Assembly: GCA_036491435.1 (NCBI GenBank)
Contig: DASXBZ010000070.1
Location: forward strand, 1 to 21,638
From: Bog-473 sp036491435
GTDB lineage: Bacteria > Actinomycetota > Acidimicrobiia > Acidimicrobiales > RAAP-2
Reading direction: 5' to 3'
Length of the DNA stretch: 21,638 nucleotides
Below, piece after piece: positions 14,264 through 21,029 of the stretch (positions are counted from its first letter, which is position 1; each line of letters opens with the position of its first letter). The notes beneath the pieces are model-generated. The model ran no database searches. It saw only the letters and a program-made list of their open reading frames with translations, and had not been told where the DNA came from. The position numbers and the translations under genes were made by a program.

Positions 14264-15460
14264 ATGAAATTCACCGCGAAGCGTGTGTTCGCTGCGGGGG
14301 CCATAGGACTCGCTGCGATCGCGACCCCGATCTCGCTGTCGTTGCTGTCAGGGGTGGCCAACGCCCCTGCGGCGTCACCGTCGACGCCGACGACTCCCGA
14401 CACAATTGTCTACGGGGAGGGGAAGGGCACCAGCAGCAACTTCATCCAGTACGTCCCCGGCAACGGGTCGAAGCCGACAAGTGAATCCGTCACGGCCGGC
14501 GGTGGGTGTAGCTCGCCCACCATCCACGGTGTGCCGCTCCTGAACCTGAGCGCGCTGTTGTACTCCAGCTCTACCTACGTGGGGGGGACGACGAGTCAGG
14601 CCATCGTGGGCGCCTTCCAGGGGCGCACGGGTGTCTGCGCCTTGACACCCGACTGGGCCATCAACAACGGCGGCGCCTCGGGCGCAGAGGGGCTTGACCT
14701 CGGGGTGGGCACCAACAGTCTGGTCTCCGGCCGGTTCTTCTCCGACGCCACGCTTGTGCTGCAGGAGCAGAGCGGCTCGAACGTGCAAGTCGAGCTGGCC
14801 GAGTTCATGGGCGGCCCCAAGGGCACGCAGGTTGCTACCCAGTTGTGCAATATCGGTCCAGGAGCGACGGTCGTGGGTGACACCTCTCTCGCAGGTGGTA
14901 CTTGCACTGCGACGACCCCGGGCACCCAAGGCGCCGTATTCGACACCGTTGAAGTCCGGGATCTGACGCCCAACACGGATGTGTCCGTTGTCGGGCCGAC
15001 TTCGACCTTTACGCTGGCCAACCAGATTTGTGGGACCCAGCAGATTCAGTCCTCGGGTCCGATCACCGCAACGCTCACCGACGACGCGCCAGCGGGTACT
15101 GGCTGCAAGAGCTATTCCACATTCGGGTCTTCCATCAGTGGGTCGACGCAGAACGTGACGTTCAACGCCTTCTCGAGCGGAGCGGTGCACTTCACTGTCA
15201 CCATCCCCTGGGCTCCGGAGACCGAGTGCCAGCCCGGCACGCCTACGGCTGCGAACCCGATGCCGGAATGCGCGCCGACGCAAGTCACGATCGATGGAAT
15301 GAACTTCAGCGATCAGACCTACTGTCCGGCCGCCTCAGCCGCACAGCCCACGTGCACCACCAACAAGACGTACAACTACGTCACGGTTAGCGGTACGCCC
15401 GAGACACAGATCAACGAGACGTGGGACAGCCTGGTCGACTGGGGCGTCACTCGTCACTGA
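14264..15460 (+). CDS. Secreted cysteine-rich protein of unknown function
   Basis: 398-aa protein with a clear signal peptide: basic start MKFTAKR, hydrophobic stretch 8-30, and a probable signal peptidase I site after ALA-type ANA (about residue 34). The mature part is rich in Thr, Ser, Gly and Pro, probably all-beta, with about ten cysteines spread along it (for example GGGCSS, GVCAL, QLCN, GTCTA, QICG, TGCK), consistent with disulfides formed outside the cell. There is no LPXTG, lipobox or C-terminal membrane helix, so it is likely released or loosely wall-bound. ATG 14264 has AGAAGGGA about 6 nt upstream. The 188-bp leader contains no gene. Its stop codon abuts the stop of the convergent cyclase gene. 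I do not recognise the family. Confidence 0.75.
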   Translation: MKFTAKRVFAAGAIGLAAIATPISLSLLSGVANAPAASPSTPTTPDTIVYGEGKGTSSNFIQYVPGNGSKPTSESVTAGGGCSSPTIHGVPLLNLSALLYSSSTYVGGTTSQAIVGAFQGRTGVCALTPDWAINNGGASGAEGLDLGVGTNSLVSGRFFSDATLVLQEQSGSNVQVELAEFMGGPKGTQVATQLCNIGPGATVVGDTSLAGGTCTATTPGTQGAVFDTVEVRDLTPNTDVSVVGPTSTFTLANQICGTQQIQSSGPITATLTDDAPAGTGCKSYSTFGSSISGSTQNVTFNAFSSGAVHFTVTIPWAPETECQPGTPTAANPMPECAPTQVTIDGMNFSDQTYCPAASAAQPTCTTNKTYNYVTVSGTPETQINETWDSLVDWGVTRH

Positions 15461-18400
15461 TCAGCCGTCTGGGAGCATCGGCAGGCTGACCACCCCGAGC
15501 TGGGACATCAGTCGCCTCACCTCTTCGCCGCGTTCCGTGTCACCCGCACGCTCCGCGAGCGCGAGGACCACGAGCGCGTCGTAGGTGGCGTCGAAGCTCT
15601 CCGACTGCTTGAGGAAGCCATCGATGGCGGCAGTGACCGTGGGCATGTCTCCCGACAAGGCGGCCAGGGTGAGCTCGACGCGGTCCACGAGCGCGTTGAG
15701 CGGGGTCTCCTCGATGCCTCGCCGGAGCTCGCGCGCCTCGGCGAGTACCAGCCTGGCCTCCGAGAACCGTCCGGCGAAGACCAGCACCTCGGCAAGACGT
15801 GCCCGAGATTCCAGCGACTCGAGGTGCGAGCCGATCTCGTCATACGTGGCGACCGCGGAGCGCTCCATGGTCAACCCGCCTTCGATGTCAACCGTGAACG
15901 CAGTGGCGCGGCCTAGCTGCATCTCGGCCAACGCCGTCATGACGCGATATCCGTAGGACACGAGTGTTCGCCGTGCCGGACCGAGCAGGGCGAGTGCTTC
16001 GTCGAGGCGCCCCTGGTTGATGCGGAGCTCTCCGAGGTTGACGTGCGCGAGAGCGGCTTTCGCCAGATCGCCAGCCTTCATCGACGCCTCTGCGCATCTG
16101 GCAACGAGCTCGGCTGCTTCGTCCCACTGCGAGCCGAAGAAGGCGACCGCCGCCAGGTTGTTCAGTGCGGCGGCGACGTGCACCTCGTCACCGAGCTCCT
16201 CGTAGAGTTCGAGTACCCGACCCATGTGGATTGCTTCATCCGGTCCTCGCGTCCGTAGGAGCAGGATGTTGAGCACGTCGAGAGCGAGGGCTAGGGCACG
16301 CTTGTCCCCAGCCTGTTCCGCCTCGCGGACTGCCAGATGGGCGCACTCGAGCCCTTCGCGCAGGCGACCCTGCCGCTCACGAACATCCGCCTCCTCGGCG
16401 AGGAGCAGCGCACGCATCCCTGCGGCGATCACCCCAGCGTCAGCGAGCCCGTCCCTGCCGGCACGCAGAACGCGTATGGCGGAGGACGGCCGGCCGAAGA
16501 ACTCGCTGCGCAGTATGGCTCGGTGGTAGGCCGTCTCTGCTTTGATCAATGGGTCGGTGGATAGCAGCCCGGCCTGTCGGTATGCCCGGTCGCCTCGCTC
16601 GTACTCACCGAGAAGTTGGAGCGTTCGCCCCAGGTCGCCGAACACCTCGGCGAGATCGTCGTCATCGACCCCGTCCAGCCTCCGCGCCGCGACAATGGCG
16701 CGCTCGAGGTGCGTGGCCATCTCCCCGGGAGCGTGCGCCGCATGCGCTGCCTGGGCGGCCACCCGCGCGTATTTCCAGGTCCGCTGCCAATCTTGCGCGG
16801 CCAAGAAATGGAACGACAGAAGCGGAACAGCGTCTGCGGCGTTGATCGTTCCGCCCTCGATGGCCTCACCCACCTTGAGGTGCAATCCGATGCGCTGGCG
16901 AAACGGGAGGCTCTGGTATGCCGCTTCCTGGAGCAGGGCGTGGCGGAAAACGATGTGCTCGCTGTCGTTGCTGGGAACCAGCTGCTGCTCGAGATCCTCG
17001 AGTGCGTCGGCCCCTACGTCGACAGATTCGGCCTCCAAGATCTGATCCAAGAGGGAGCGCTCGAACGACCGGCCCAGCACGGAGGCGAGGCGCAGCACGC
17101 GCCGTGGCGTCGTCGGAAGGGAGTCGATCTCGCGCATGGCGACAGCGTCGAGCGTGTCCGGCAACGACTCGACACTGGTGTCCCGGACGATCCGCACGAG
17201 CTCCTCGAGGAACAGCGGATTGCCGCCCGCGCGGGCCACGATCCCGTCGCGTTCCTGTGGACGAAGCGGAGCGGTGTCCGTTGCCGCATCGACAAGCTCG
17301 AGAGCGGCGTCCTTCGACAAGAGCGTCAGTGCAAGTGACGTGTCTGGGTCCGACAGCTCAAAGCCGCCTGGTCCCGGACGCCGAGTGGCGCAGATCAGCC
17401 AGCATCGATCACGGGCGGCGACGGCGAGACGGGCGCAGATCTCCGCCGTCGTTTCGTCGAACCAGTGAGCGTCCTCAGCGACGATGAGGAGTGGCGTGGC
17501 AGACGTCGCGTCAAGAATGCCCACCACCAGGTCAGCGATCCGCTGGCGAACGAAGTCCTCAGCGACGGCCATGCTCTCAGGTGTGGAGGGGACCTCGGCG
17601 TCGACCACCGGTGCCAGCAACGGTGCGAGCGGCAAGAGCTCGGGGGTGAGAGCGCTGAGCGTGGTCAACAGCTGTTCTCCGGCGGCGTGACGGTCCTTGG
17701 CGTCCACACCGAGAACCGTGCGCATGGCCGGACGTAGCGGCCGATACGGGACACCGGTGCCGTGGGCTTCGCCTTCGAGCAACAGCACCTGCCCCGGGCC
17801 GGCCGACGTCACGAACTCGTTGACGAGCCGCGTCTTGCCAGCGCCCCGTTCGGCATCGATGAGAACGGTCCCGCCGTGTCCGGCCTTGGCCGACTCGTAG
17901 GACTGCAGGAGCGTCGCGAGCTCCTTGTCCCGACCCCGGAGGGGGAGCTCGCCGTACGACGAAGATTTCGACCCCGTGGCGCTGCCGACCCGATAGGCCT
18001 GGACGGGCTCGGACTTCCCTTTTACCGAGAATGGCTCGAGGGCTTCGGTCGCGAACTGCGTGCGCGATTGATCGAGGATCGTGGCGGTGGCGTAGATCTC
18101 GCCGGGCCCCGCCGCGGCCATGAGGCGGGCGGCGAGGTTGACGGTGTCGCCCATGACCGTGAAGGTGCGGCGGTAGTCGGTCCCGATATCACCGGAAAAC
18201 ACGTGGCCCCGGTTCACTCCCACCCGGACCGGAAGGGGGTGCTGCTCGTCCATCACCATGCGGACGGCGCGCAGAATTCGCCCCTCGTCGTCCTCCTGGG
18301 TGGCCGGCACGCCCGTGGTCAGGATGAGCTTGCCTCCGTTCGCGTCGATATCGGAGGCGAGGAACGTGACCGATTCGAGGTCGGCGGCTCGTTGGACCGA

Positions 18401-19234
18401 GCGCACGATCGAGTCGAGAGCGGCGGCGGTCGCGTCCGGGCCGTCCGACGCCAGCAGGTCGTCGGTCCCGTAGTACTTGACGAATGCCACGCTGGCCAAC
18501 CGGTGCTCTGACTCCCCGCCACGTTGGGTGAGCCGAGCGCGTAGGGCGATCGGGACCGACATCTCCACGGCGTCGGGCTGGACGGAGCGTGCCGGGATCG
18601 GCCCGGGGCCGCCTTCGATCACGCGGCGCCACCGCAACAGCCGGCCGTTGTCCTTCGCCTCACCCACCGCGGCGAGAGGAAGGCGGTCCGCGGTGTCGGG
18701 GCTGATCACGATCTCGCCAGCGTCCGCCGTCTGCTCCATACGGGTCGTGGTCGATGCCGCGGGGCCGGTGATGATCAGCTCGCGGTGGAGTTCACCGACC
18801 CGGAAGAGATGGAAGACCCCGCTGTGGACACCAACCGACATCCGCAGGTTGACCCGGCCGACCGATGTAGGGAGCGTCCGGGCTTCGCGGAGGGCAGCGC
18901 GCATCGCGACAGCTCCCTCCGCCGCCATGCGGGGATGGTCGTCCCCCGTGAAGGCCAGCAGGAGGGCGTCACCGCCGAACTTCAACAGGGCGCCGCCCTT
19001 GCTGTAGGCGACTTCGAGCATCCGGGAGAAGACGTGGTTCAGGACCTCTGTGAGCTCCTCCGCGCCGATGCGACCCCGCTTCGCCAGGCGCTCCGAGAGG
19101 GCGGTGAACCCGGAGATGTCGACGAAGCAGCACGTCGCCTCCAGCTCCCGCCAGAGTGCGCCAGGTGCGTCCCGGTCCCACTCGGCGGCCAGGCGCGGGA
19201 TGTAAGGCTCCAGCCCAGATGCCTCGATCCCCAT
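15461..19234 (-). CDS. sAC-like adenylate cyclase: two class III cyclase domains, P-loop NTPase, TPR
   Basis: 1257-aa cytoplasmic protein with the domain order of mammalian soluble adenylyl cyclase. C1 (about 31-205) has metal-binding Asp39 (FVDISGFTALSERL) and Asp89 (LLKFGGDALLL). C2 (about 245-418) has Lys302, Thr359 (FTVMGDTVNLAAR), Asn366 and Arg370; Lys/Thr at the purine positions predicts ATP as substrate, and Thr is the class IIIb hallmark. Lys85 and Arg165 align with the residues that bind bicarbonate in sAC (Lys95, Arg176). An STAND/AAA-like NTPase follows (431-700): Walker A GAGKT (464-468), Walker B LLIVAEDAH (582-590). From about 820 to the end are TPR-like helices (NNLAAVAFFGSQWDEAAELV, AHVNLGELRINQGRLDEAL). 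There is no C-terminal HTH, unlike many mycobacterial relatives. Start ATG 19234. Confidence 0.93.
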   Translation of the reverse strand: MGIEASGLEPYIPRLAAEWDRDAPGALWRELEATCCFVDISGFTALSERLAKRGRIGAEELTEVLNHVFSRMLEVAYSKGGALLKFGGDALLLAFTGDDHPRMAAEGAVAMRAALREARTLPTSVGRVNLRMSVGVHSGVFHLFRVGELHRELIITGPAASTTTRMEQTADAGEIVISPDTADRLPLAAVGEAKDNGRLLRWRRVIEGGPGPIPARSVQPDAVEMSVPIALRARLTQRGGESEHRLASVAFVKYYGTDDLLASDGPDATAAALDSIVRSVQRAADLESVTFLASDIDANGGKLILTTGVPATQEDDEGRILRAVRMVMDEQHPLPVRVGVNRGHVFSGDIGTDYRRTFTVMGDTVNLAARLMAAAGPGEIYATATILDQSRTQFATEALEPFSVKGKSEPVQAYRVGSATGSKSSSYGELPLRGRDKELATLLQSYESAKAGHGGTVLIDAERGAGKTRLVNEFVTSAGPGQVLLLEGEAHGTGVPYRPLRPAMRTVLGVDAKDRHAAGEQLLTTLSALTPELLPLAPLLAPVVDAEVPSTPESMAVAEDFVRQRIADLVVGILDATSATPLLIVAEDAHWFDETTAEICARLAVAARDRCWLICATRRPGPGGFELSDPDTSLALTLLSKDAALELVDAATDTAPLRPQERDGIVARAGGNPLFLEELVRIVRDTSVESLPDTLDAVAMREIDSLPTTPRRVLRLASVLGRSFERSLLDQILEAESVDVGADALEDLEQQLVPSNDSEHIVFRHALLQEAAYQSLPFRQRIGLHLKVGEAIEGGTINAADAVPLLSFHFLAAQDWQRTWKYARVAAQAAHAAHAPGEMATHLERAIVAARRLDGVDDDDLAEVFGDLGRTLQLLGEYERGDRAYRQAGLLSTDPLIKAETAYHRAILRSEFFGRPSSAIRVLRAGRDGLADAGVIAAGMRALLLAEEADVRERQGRLREGLECAHLAVREAEQAGDKRALALALDVLNILLLRTRGPDEAIHMGRVLELYEELGDEVHVAAALNNLAAVAFFGSQWDEAAELVARCAEASMKAGDLAKAALAHVNLGELRINQGRLDEALALLGPARRTLVSYGYRVMTALAEMQLGRATAFTVDIEGGLTMERSAVATYDEIGSHLESLESRARLAEVLVFAGRFSEARLVLAEARELRRGIEETPLNALVDRVELTLAALSGDMPTVTAAIDGFLKQSESFDATYDALVVLALAERAGDTERGEEVRRLMSQLGVVSLPMLPDG

Positions 19235-19268
19235 CCAAGCCAGCCTTGCAGCAATGCTGTTCCGCTGC

Positions 19269-19286
19269 CTGTCACGGTGCTGTCAC
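19269..19286. promoter_or_regulatory. Direct repeat upstream of the cyclase gene, candidate operator
   Basis: CTGTCAC occurs twice (19269-19275 and 19280-19286) with an 11-bp period, one helical turn, 35-52 bp before the cyclase start. The second copy also forms GGTG-CTGT-CACC (19276-19287). This placement suits two protein molecules binding the same DNA face. No regulator is known. Confidence 0.35.
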
Positions 19287-19416
19287 CAGTCTTGGTGGAC
19301 GACCGCCATGTATCCGAGGTCGGTCGCGGCTAACGGCCAGCCCAGTGGTCCGCGAACACCCGCCAGTGCGGCCCGATGTCGCCTCGGTGTCCAGTGCTGG
19401 CGGCGCAAAGTCGGGA

Positions 19417-19422
19417 TAGGAT
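19417..19422 (+). promoter_or_regulatory. Predicted -10 element upstream of the second CNB gene
   Basis: TAGGAT matches TANNNT and would start transcription near 19429, leaving a leader of about 50 nt before the ATG at 19480. The -35 region is weak. The 245 bp between the divergent cyclase and CNB starts hold the promoters for both. Confidence 0.35.
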
Positions 19423-19479
19423 CGGCCGTCAAGCGGACTCGTGCCGGACGTGGCCGAGGCGGATCAAGGGGAACGATCG

Positions 19480-19842
19480 ATGACCAAGAAAGTTGTCGGA
19501 GTGTTCAAGGCGGCCACCGACACGAGGCAGGTCGCGGCCGGGACTGTCATCTTCGACGTGGGGTCCCACGGAGAAGAGATGTTCGGCGTCGTGGAGGGAA
19601 AGGTCGAGTTGCGGCTGCCCAACGGCAAGAGCGTGATGGTCGGTCCGGACGAGACGTTCGGCGAGATGGCGCTGCTCGAGTCAGGGACTCGCAGCGCTAC
19701 CGCAACCACTGTCGAGGACTCCACGCTGGCGGTGATCAACAAGCACCGGTTCTTGTTCCTGGTACACGAGACACCCACCTTTGCGCTGAACGTGATGTCC
19801 AGCCTGGCCGATCGCCTGCGGGACATGCAGGAAAAGGCCTGA
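19480..19842 (+). CDS. Stand-alone cyclic-nucleotide-binding-domain protein, canonical cassette
   Basis: 120-aa protein that is essentially a single CNB beta-roll with a short C-terminal helix (NVMSSLADRLRDMQEKA). The phosphate-binding cassette is intact: Gly61-Glu62 (FGEMALLE) and Arg71-Ser72-Ala73-Thr74, so cAMP or cGMP binding is likely. There is no HTH, kinase or channel domain, so it would act through protein-protein contact. ATG 19480 was chosen for its ribosome binding site (AAGGGGA, 8 nt upstream); an in-frame GTG at 19441 would add 13 polar residues. It is divergent from the cyclase gene, 245 bp away, which makes it the natural sensor partner for that enzyme. Confidence 0.85.
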   Translation: MTKKVVGVFKAATDTRQVAAGTVIFDVGSHGEEMFGVVEGKVELRLPNGKSVMVGPDETFGEMALLESGTRSATATTVEDSTLAVINKHRFLFLVHETPTFALNVMSSLADRLRDMQEKA

Positions 19843-20097
19843 GGGGCAGCGGCTCCGCGTTCCGACGCAAGCTCTCGACAGGTCGCGGCGGGTCCTGACG
19901 GCTGGAGATTGATGTCGTCGAGATTTTCCTCTCCAATCCCGCCGACGTAGTCCAGATAGGGCGACCGTCGGGCCGCCCACTCCTGGTCGTGATCATGGCG
20001 GTGTCGACGGTCATTTCTCCGAGGTCGCCGGGGTCGGACCCTGGAAAGCCCCAGCTCATGGCCCTGTCACACCGGGTTCGTACCCTTCTGACGTGCA

Positions 20098-20111
20098 CGA
20101 ACAGAAGTTCG
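20098..20111. promoter_or_regulatory. LexA operator 1 of the LysM gene
   Basis: CGAACAGAAGTTCG is a perfect CGAAC-N4-GTTCG site just upstream of the predicted -35 element. The stretch 19843-20097 before it shows no gene that I can support. Confidence 0.8.
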
Positions 20112-20120
20112 CCTTGACGA

Positions 20121-20150
20121 TTGACAGCGAACAGGTGTTCGTGTTCCAAT
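20121..20150 (+). promoter_or_regulatory. Predicted SOS-controlled promoter of the LysM gene
   Basis: TTGACA (20121-20126, perfect -35) and TCCAAT (20145-20150, 4 of 6 to TATAAT) are 18 bp apart. LexA operator 2 lies wholly within the spacer, and operators 1 and 3 lie just outside. Confidence 0.6.
20128..20141. promoter_or_regulatory. LexA operator 2 of the LysM gene
   Basis: CGAACAGGTGTTCG is a perfect CGAAC-N4-GTTCG site between -35 and -10. It is identical to operator 3. Confidence 0.9.
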
Positions 20151-20161
20151 GGGCATCGTAG

Positions 20162-20175
20162 CGAACAGGTGTTCG
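20162..20175. promoter_or_regulatory. LexA operator 3 of the LysM gene
   Basis: CGAACAGGTGTTCG again, 34 bp from operator 2 and just downstream of the predicted transcription start, ending 15 bp before the ATG. Confidence 0.9.
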
Positions 20176-20190
20176 GACCAGGAGGACGCC

Positions 20191-20547
20191 ATGTCGGTCG
20201 CATTTGAGCTCGAAATCGAGGCGTGCCGCCCCCGGCTGTACGCCTTGCCGGACCAGCCGGCGCGGACCGCACCTACCCCCCGGGTGCGCCGCCGCCGGAT
20301 GGTCCTGGGAACCGCTGTGCTCGGGCTGCTGCTCCTGCTGGCCCTGCCGATCCAGGCCTTCGGCGGCAGCACGTTGGCCCAAGCGCCCCCCTCGAAGGGC
20401 CAGGTCTATGTGGTGAAGGCGGGCGACACGCTGGCGTCCATCGCCGCCCAGGCCAGCCCGTCCGCACCGGGCGCGCTGACCCAGGAACTGGCTCGCGAGG
20501 TCGGCTCGAGCGTCGTGGTTCCGGGGGAGCACGTTTACATTCCCTGA
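20191..20547 (+). CDS. SOS-induced LysM membrane protein, probable cell-division inhibitor (Rv2719c/DivS/YneA type)
   Basis: 118-aa single-pass protein: a short cytoplasmic N-terminus, a basic stop (RVRRRRM), one transmembrane helix (about residues 34-54, VLGTAVLGLLLLLALPIQAF), and an extracytoplasmic LysM domain (QVYVVKAGDTLASIAAQ...HVYIP) for peptidoglycan binding. Size, topology, three SOS boxes and the gene following (nrdR) match the actinobacterial/Gram-positive SOS division inhibitors (Rv2719c in M. tuberculosis, DivS in Corynebacterium, YneA in Bacillus), which delay division after DNA damage. ATG 20191 has a perfect AGGAGG five nt upstream and replaces the longer frame starting at 20149, whose start lies inside the promoter. 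Confidence 0.85.
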   Translation: MSVAFELEIEACRPRLYALPDQPARTAPTPRVRRRRMVLGTAVLGLLLLLALPIQAFGGSTLAQAPPSKGQVYVVKAGDTLASIAAQASPSAPGALTQELAREVGSSVVVPGEHVYIP

Positions 20548-20548
20548 C

Positions 20549-20554
20549 TAACGT
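20549..20554 (+). promoter_or_regulatory. Possible internal -10 element for nrdR
   Basis: TAACGT lies in the 14-bp LysM-nrdR gap, 7 nt before the GTG start, with no Shine-Dalgarno. It could give a leaderless nrdR transcript independent of SOS control. No -35 at proper spacing was seen. Confidence 0.3.
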
Positions 20555-20561
20555 CGGCGGT

Positions 20562-21029
20562 GTGCGGTGTCCCTGGTGCAATGTCGATGACGACCGCGTC
20601 GTCGACTCACGCCAGGCCGAGGAGGGCGGGGCTATCCGGCGCCGCCGCGAGTGCCTGGGCTGCGGTCGCCGTTTCACCACCTTCGAGCGGGTGGAGGACG
20701 TCCCACTCTGGGTCGTGAAGCGAAACGGCCTGCGAGAGCCGTTCGATCGCAACAAGGTCATCGAGGGGGTCCGGGCGGCCTGCAAGAACCGGCCGGTCTC
20801 CGATCTGCAGATGGAGGAGCTGGCGCAGAGCGTCGAGGACGCGTTGCGCGCCGAGACGACCGAGCCTACGAGCGAGCACGTGGGCGTGGCGGTACTCGAC
20901 CGTCTCCAGGCGCTCGACGACGTGGCGTACCTCCGCTTCGCCAGCGTCTACAAAGGGTTCGAGGAGGCGGGCGACTTCCAGCGCGAAGCCGGCCTGCTGA
21001 CGAAGACGACGGAGCCCAAGCGGAAGTGA
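20562..21029 (+). CDS. nrdR: Transcriptional repressor NrdR
   Basis: 155-aa NrdR, the ATP/dATP-sensing repressor of ribonucleotide reductase genes. The N-terminal zinc ribbon has Cys3-x2-Cys6 (MRCPWC) and Cys31-x2-Cys34 (ECLGCGRRF), with the DNA-contacting basic run RRRR between; the ATP-cone begins near residue 49 (WVVKRNGLREPFDRNKV). Length and sequence are textbook. GTG 20562 was chosen because it gives the conserved MRCPWC start; the open frame further upstream overlaps the LysM gene. No ribonucleotide reductase gene is in the window. The stop overlaps the next gene's ATG by one base (TGATG). Confidence 0.97.
   Translation: MRCPWCNVDDDRVVDSRQAEEGGAIRRRRECLGCGRRFTTFERVEDVPLWVVKRNGLREPFDRNKVIEGVRAACKNRPVSDLQMEELAQSVEDALRAETTEPTSEHVGVAVLDRLQALDDVAYLRFASVYKGFEEAGDFQREAGLLTKTTEPKRK

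Noticed and set aside
13158..19842. A Pycsar- or CBASS-like antiphage system (cyclase plus membrane effector).
   Set aside because: The cyclase is a large sAC-type enzyme with adenine-type residues, not a small pyrimidine cyclase, and the membrane protein shows no CNB domain or known effector domain. The idea cannot be excluded but nothing supports it directly.
19843..20097. A minus-strand frame crossing the segment between the second CNB gene and the SOS boxes.
   Set aside because: The frame continues across the CNB gene and the LexA operators, has no ribosome binding site at its plausible starts and no recognisable domain.
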